From Minisyncoccota bacterium (GTDB lineage Bacteria; Patescibacteriota; Minisyncoccia; Phycocordibacterales; UBA9973): DNA of 35,675 bases. A model generated the notes under the pieces. That model searched no databases. It saw nothing but the letters and a program-made list of their open reading frames with translations, and was not told the DNA's origin. The translations under genes and the position numbers were made by a program. The DNA is taken from positions 1 through 35,675 of the forward strand of contig JALOQM010000006.1 of NCBI GenBank assembly GCA_025453495.1, read 5' to 3'. Numbering within the stretch: position 1 is the first letter of the stretch; the number at the start of each line of letters is the position of its first letter. This document shows, one piece after another, positions 34,712-35,675 of the stretch.

Positions 34712-34726
34712 TAAATAACTATACCA
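34712..34726 (-). promoter_or_regulatory. UbiA gene promoter, leaderless
   Basis: TG-G-TATAGT, TATTTA, then GTG at 34711. It has the same ten-base GTGGTATAGT as the crtE promoter. Confidence 0.6.
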
Positions 34727-35058
34727 CCAATATAACTTTCACGGCACTAAGTTATTTTTGCAAGCGTATATAAGTTTGTACTTCCGTTGGTAGTCTTTCA
34801 AAATTTACTTAAAAGTTGAAGCCATGCTTGAATAATTCATAGTAGCTTAACATCTCTTTTTATATAGTGAAGATAATTCCATACTTTATTTCGCAAAAAA
34901 CAGCACCGATGACCTAGTCAGGTAGACGGAGCTGTTTTTGTATGCTTTTCGTGCTAGCACGAAGTACTGAGCCTTCTTGAGATAGAACCCTGTGGTTTGT
35001 TGGCCTGTAAGGCTTTTATGAGATTTTTCAGTGTATCATTTCGACCCTTCTCGAGAGA
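34727..35058. other. Intergenic region with hairpins
   Basis: No gene is seen. A long composite hairpin at 34896-34939 (AAAAACAGC/GCTGTTTTT outer stem, CCG/CGG, then ACCT/AGGT) looks like a bidirectional terminator or a small structured RNA. A 16-base perfect palindrome, TTCGTGCTAGCACGAA, lies at 34948-34963. The rest, from 34964 to the Nudix stop at 35059, shows nothing recognisable. Confidence 0.5.
34896..34939. terminator. Composite hairpin terminator
   Basis: Outer nine-pair AAAAACAGC/GCTGTTTTT stem with inner short stems and an AGTC loop; T-runs on both strands. On the minus strand it would end transcripts coming from the Nudix gene. Confidence 0.55.
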
Positions 35059-35487
35059 CTACAACTTTAAGAGAATTTCATTGAGCGATCTTGATCTGTT
35101 TTGGGGAAGAGAGTCCTTGTTAAGCCATTTAGCCTCAGAAATTTCTCGTTGGTTCTTAATGATATCCGTTTGGTGTGTCTTGGCAAAAAACAAATGGACA
35201 ATATCTTTTTTATATTCCGCTTCACTTGTATAGCTTCCCAGTTGCTTTAGTTCTGAAATATCAATTCCAACCTCTTCCTTAACTTCTCTCATTGTCGCAT
35301 TCTCCAACGATTCATTTCTGTGACATCCCCCGCCTGGGATTGTCCAATAGTCGCCAGAGTAAGTGGTTTTTATAAGGAGATATTCATTGTCTTGATTTTG
35401 GACAAGACACTTCACACCAGTGGTTTTTGGTCTTACCAAGAACCAATATATTCTTCTTAAAAAGTTGAGTATCTTATATACATTCAT
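35059..35487 (-). CDS. Nudix hydrolase
   Basis: 142 residues with a full Nudix box: GGGCHRNESLENATMREVKEEVGIDI (Gx5Ex7REUxEExGU) near residue 52, preceded by YWTIPGG. The N-terminal segment VYKILNFLRRIYWFLVRPKTTGVKCLV is basic and hydrophobic and may associate with the membrane. The substrate is unknown; it is distinct from the Nudix protein at 15393. A TATAAT box (35500-35495) ends 7 bases before the ATG, so it is another probable leaderless gene. It lies downstream of tRNA-Glu on the same strand. Confidence 0.88.
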   Translation of the reverse strand: MNVYKILNFLRRIYWFLVRPKTTGVKCLVQNQDNEYLLIKTTYSGDYWTIPGGGCHRNESLENATMREVKEEVGIDISELKQLGSYTSEAEYKKDIVHLFFAKTHQTDIIKNQREISEAKWLNKDSLPQNRSRSLNEILLKL

Positions 35488-35500
35488 CCTGATAATTATA
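35488..35500 (-). promoter_or_regulatory. Nudix gene -10 box, leaderless
   Basis: TATAAT followed by TATCAGG and ATG. No convincing -35 is seen. Confidence 0.5.
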
Positions 35501-35578
35501 TCGCGTATCTCGAAATTCTGTAGCTATGCAGAACTACCGAATTATTGCATTGACGCTTTTCGAGCGCTCTCTAAAAGG

Positions 35579-35650
35579 TGACCCCACGGGGAATCGAACC
35601 CCGATTACCGGCTTGAAAAGCCGATGTCCTAACCGTTAGACGATGGGGCC
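35579..35650 (-). tRNA. tRNA-Glu (TTC)
   Basis: Minus-strand cloverleaf: acceptor GGCCCCA with TGGGGTC (one G-U), D arm CGTCTAACGGTTAGGACA, anticodon arm TCGGC-TTTTCAA-GCCGG with anticodon TTC, T arm CGGGGTTCGATTCCCCG. Discriminator A, with CC then T, so CCA is not fully encoded. Confidence 0.96.
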
Positions 35651-35675
35651 AAACGGTCAAATACGATAGCTACTA

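Overview
The window looks like the chromosome of a Patescibacteria/CPR bacterium, most likely Parcubacteria-like. Evidence: one divergent 16S rRNA gene with mismatches to standard bacterial primers and an enlarged helix 40; shortened housekeeping proteins (PheS, PheT, TruB); dense small hypothetical genes; and almost no Shine-Dalgarno sequences. Assignment is by eye, without database search. The genetic code looks standard, with TGA used as stop.

Layout. 1-834: no clear gene, then the orphaned C-terminus of a beta-CASP nuclease. 865-4549: LOG-like protein, P-type cation ATPase, small alpha/beta hydrolase. 4584-5685 (minus): infC-rpmI-rplT, divergent from truB. 6562-7508 (minus): a small protein and a Ser/Thr-kinase-like protein. 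7579-9600: a free-standing 16S unit with its own promoter, leader, trailer and terminator; no 23S, 5S or tRNA adjoins it. 9732-10605: a frameshifted gene and a small membrane protein. 10650-14415 (minus): RNase R and a D,D-carboxypeptidase/CapA fusion. 14482-16510: rpsP, khpA, Nudix, trmD. 16567-20987: trhO, pheS, orf, pheT, membrane orf, tRNA-Phe. 20989-24779: a hypothetical gene starting one base after the tRNA, then hsp20, prsW and valS on the minus strand. 24903-29208: hypotheticals, a Bacteroidetes-like XRE regulator, tsaD, a candidate small RNA, a cytidylate-kinase-like gene and tRNA-Val. 29369-30277 (minus): membrane thioredoxin plus DsbB. 30436-34711: a carotenoid cassette (prenyl diphosphate synthase, phytoene synthase, phytoene desaturase and a convergent UbiA prenyltransferase resembling lycopene elongases). 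35059-35650 (minus): Nudix and tRNA-Glu.

The most striking observation is a coherent translation-initiation pattern. The 16S 3' tail after an intact helix 45 reads GGATTAATTCAATTT, lacking the CCTCC anti-Shine-Dalgarno core. I see no convincing Shine-Dalgarno at the genes, including the ribosomal protein genes. About ten genes have a promoter -10 box, often of extended TGn form, ending only 6-8 nt before the start codon, so their mRNAs would be leaderless. One further gene begins 1 nt after a tRNA, so tRNA 3' processing would create a leaderless message. The altered 16S tail is also perfectly complementary over 13 nt to its own precursor leader. The second notable item is the carotenoid cassette, which would give an acyclic C40-C50 carotenoid, unusual in such a reduced genome.
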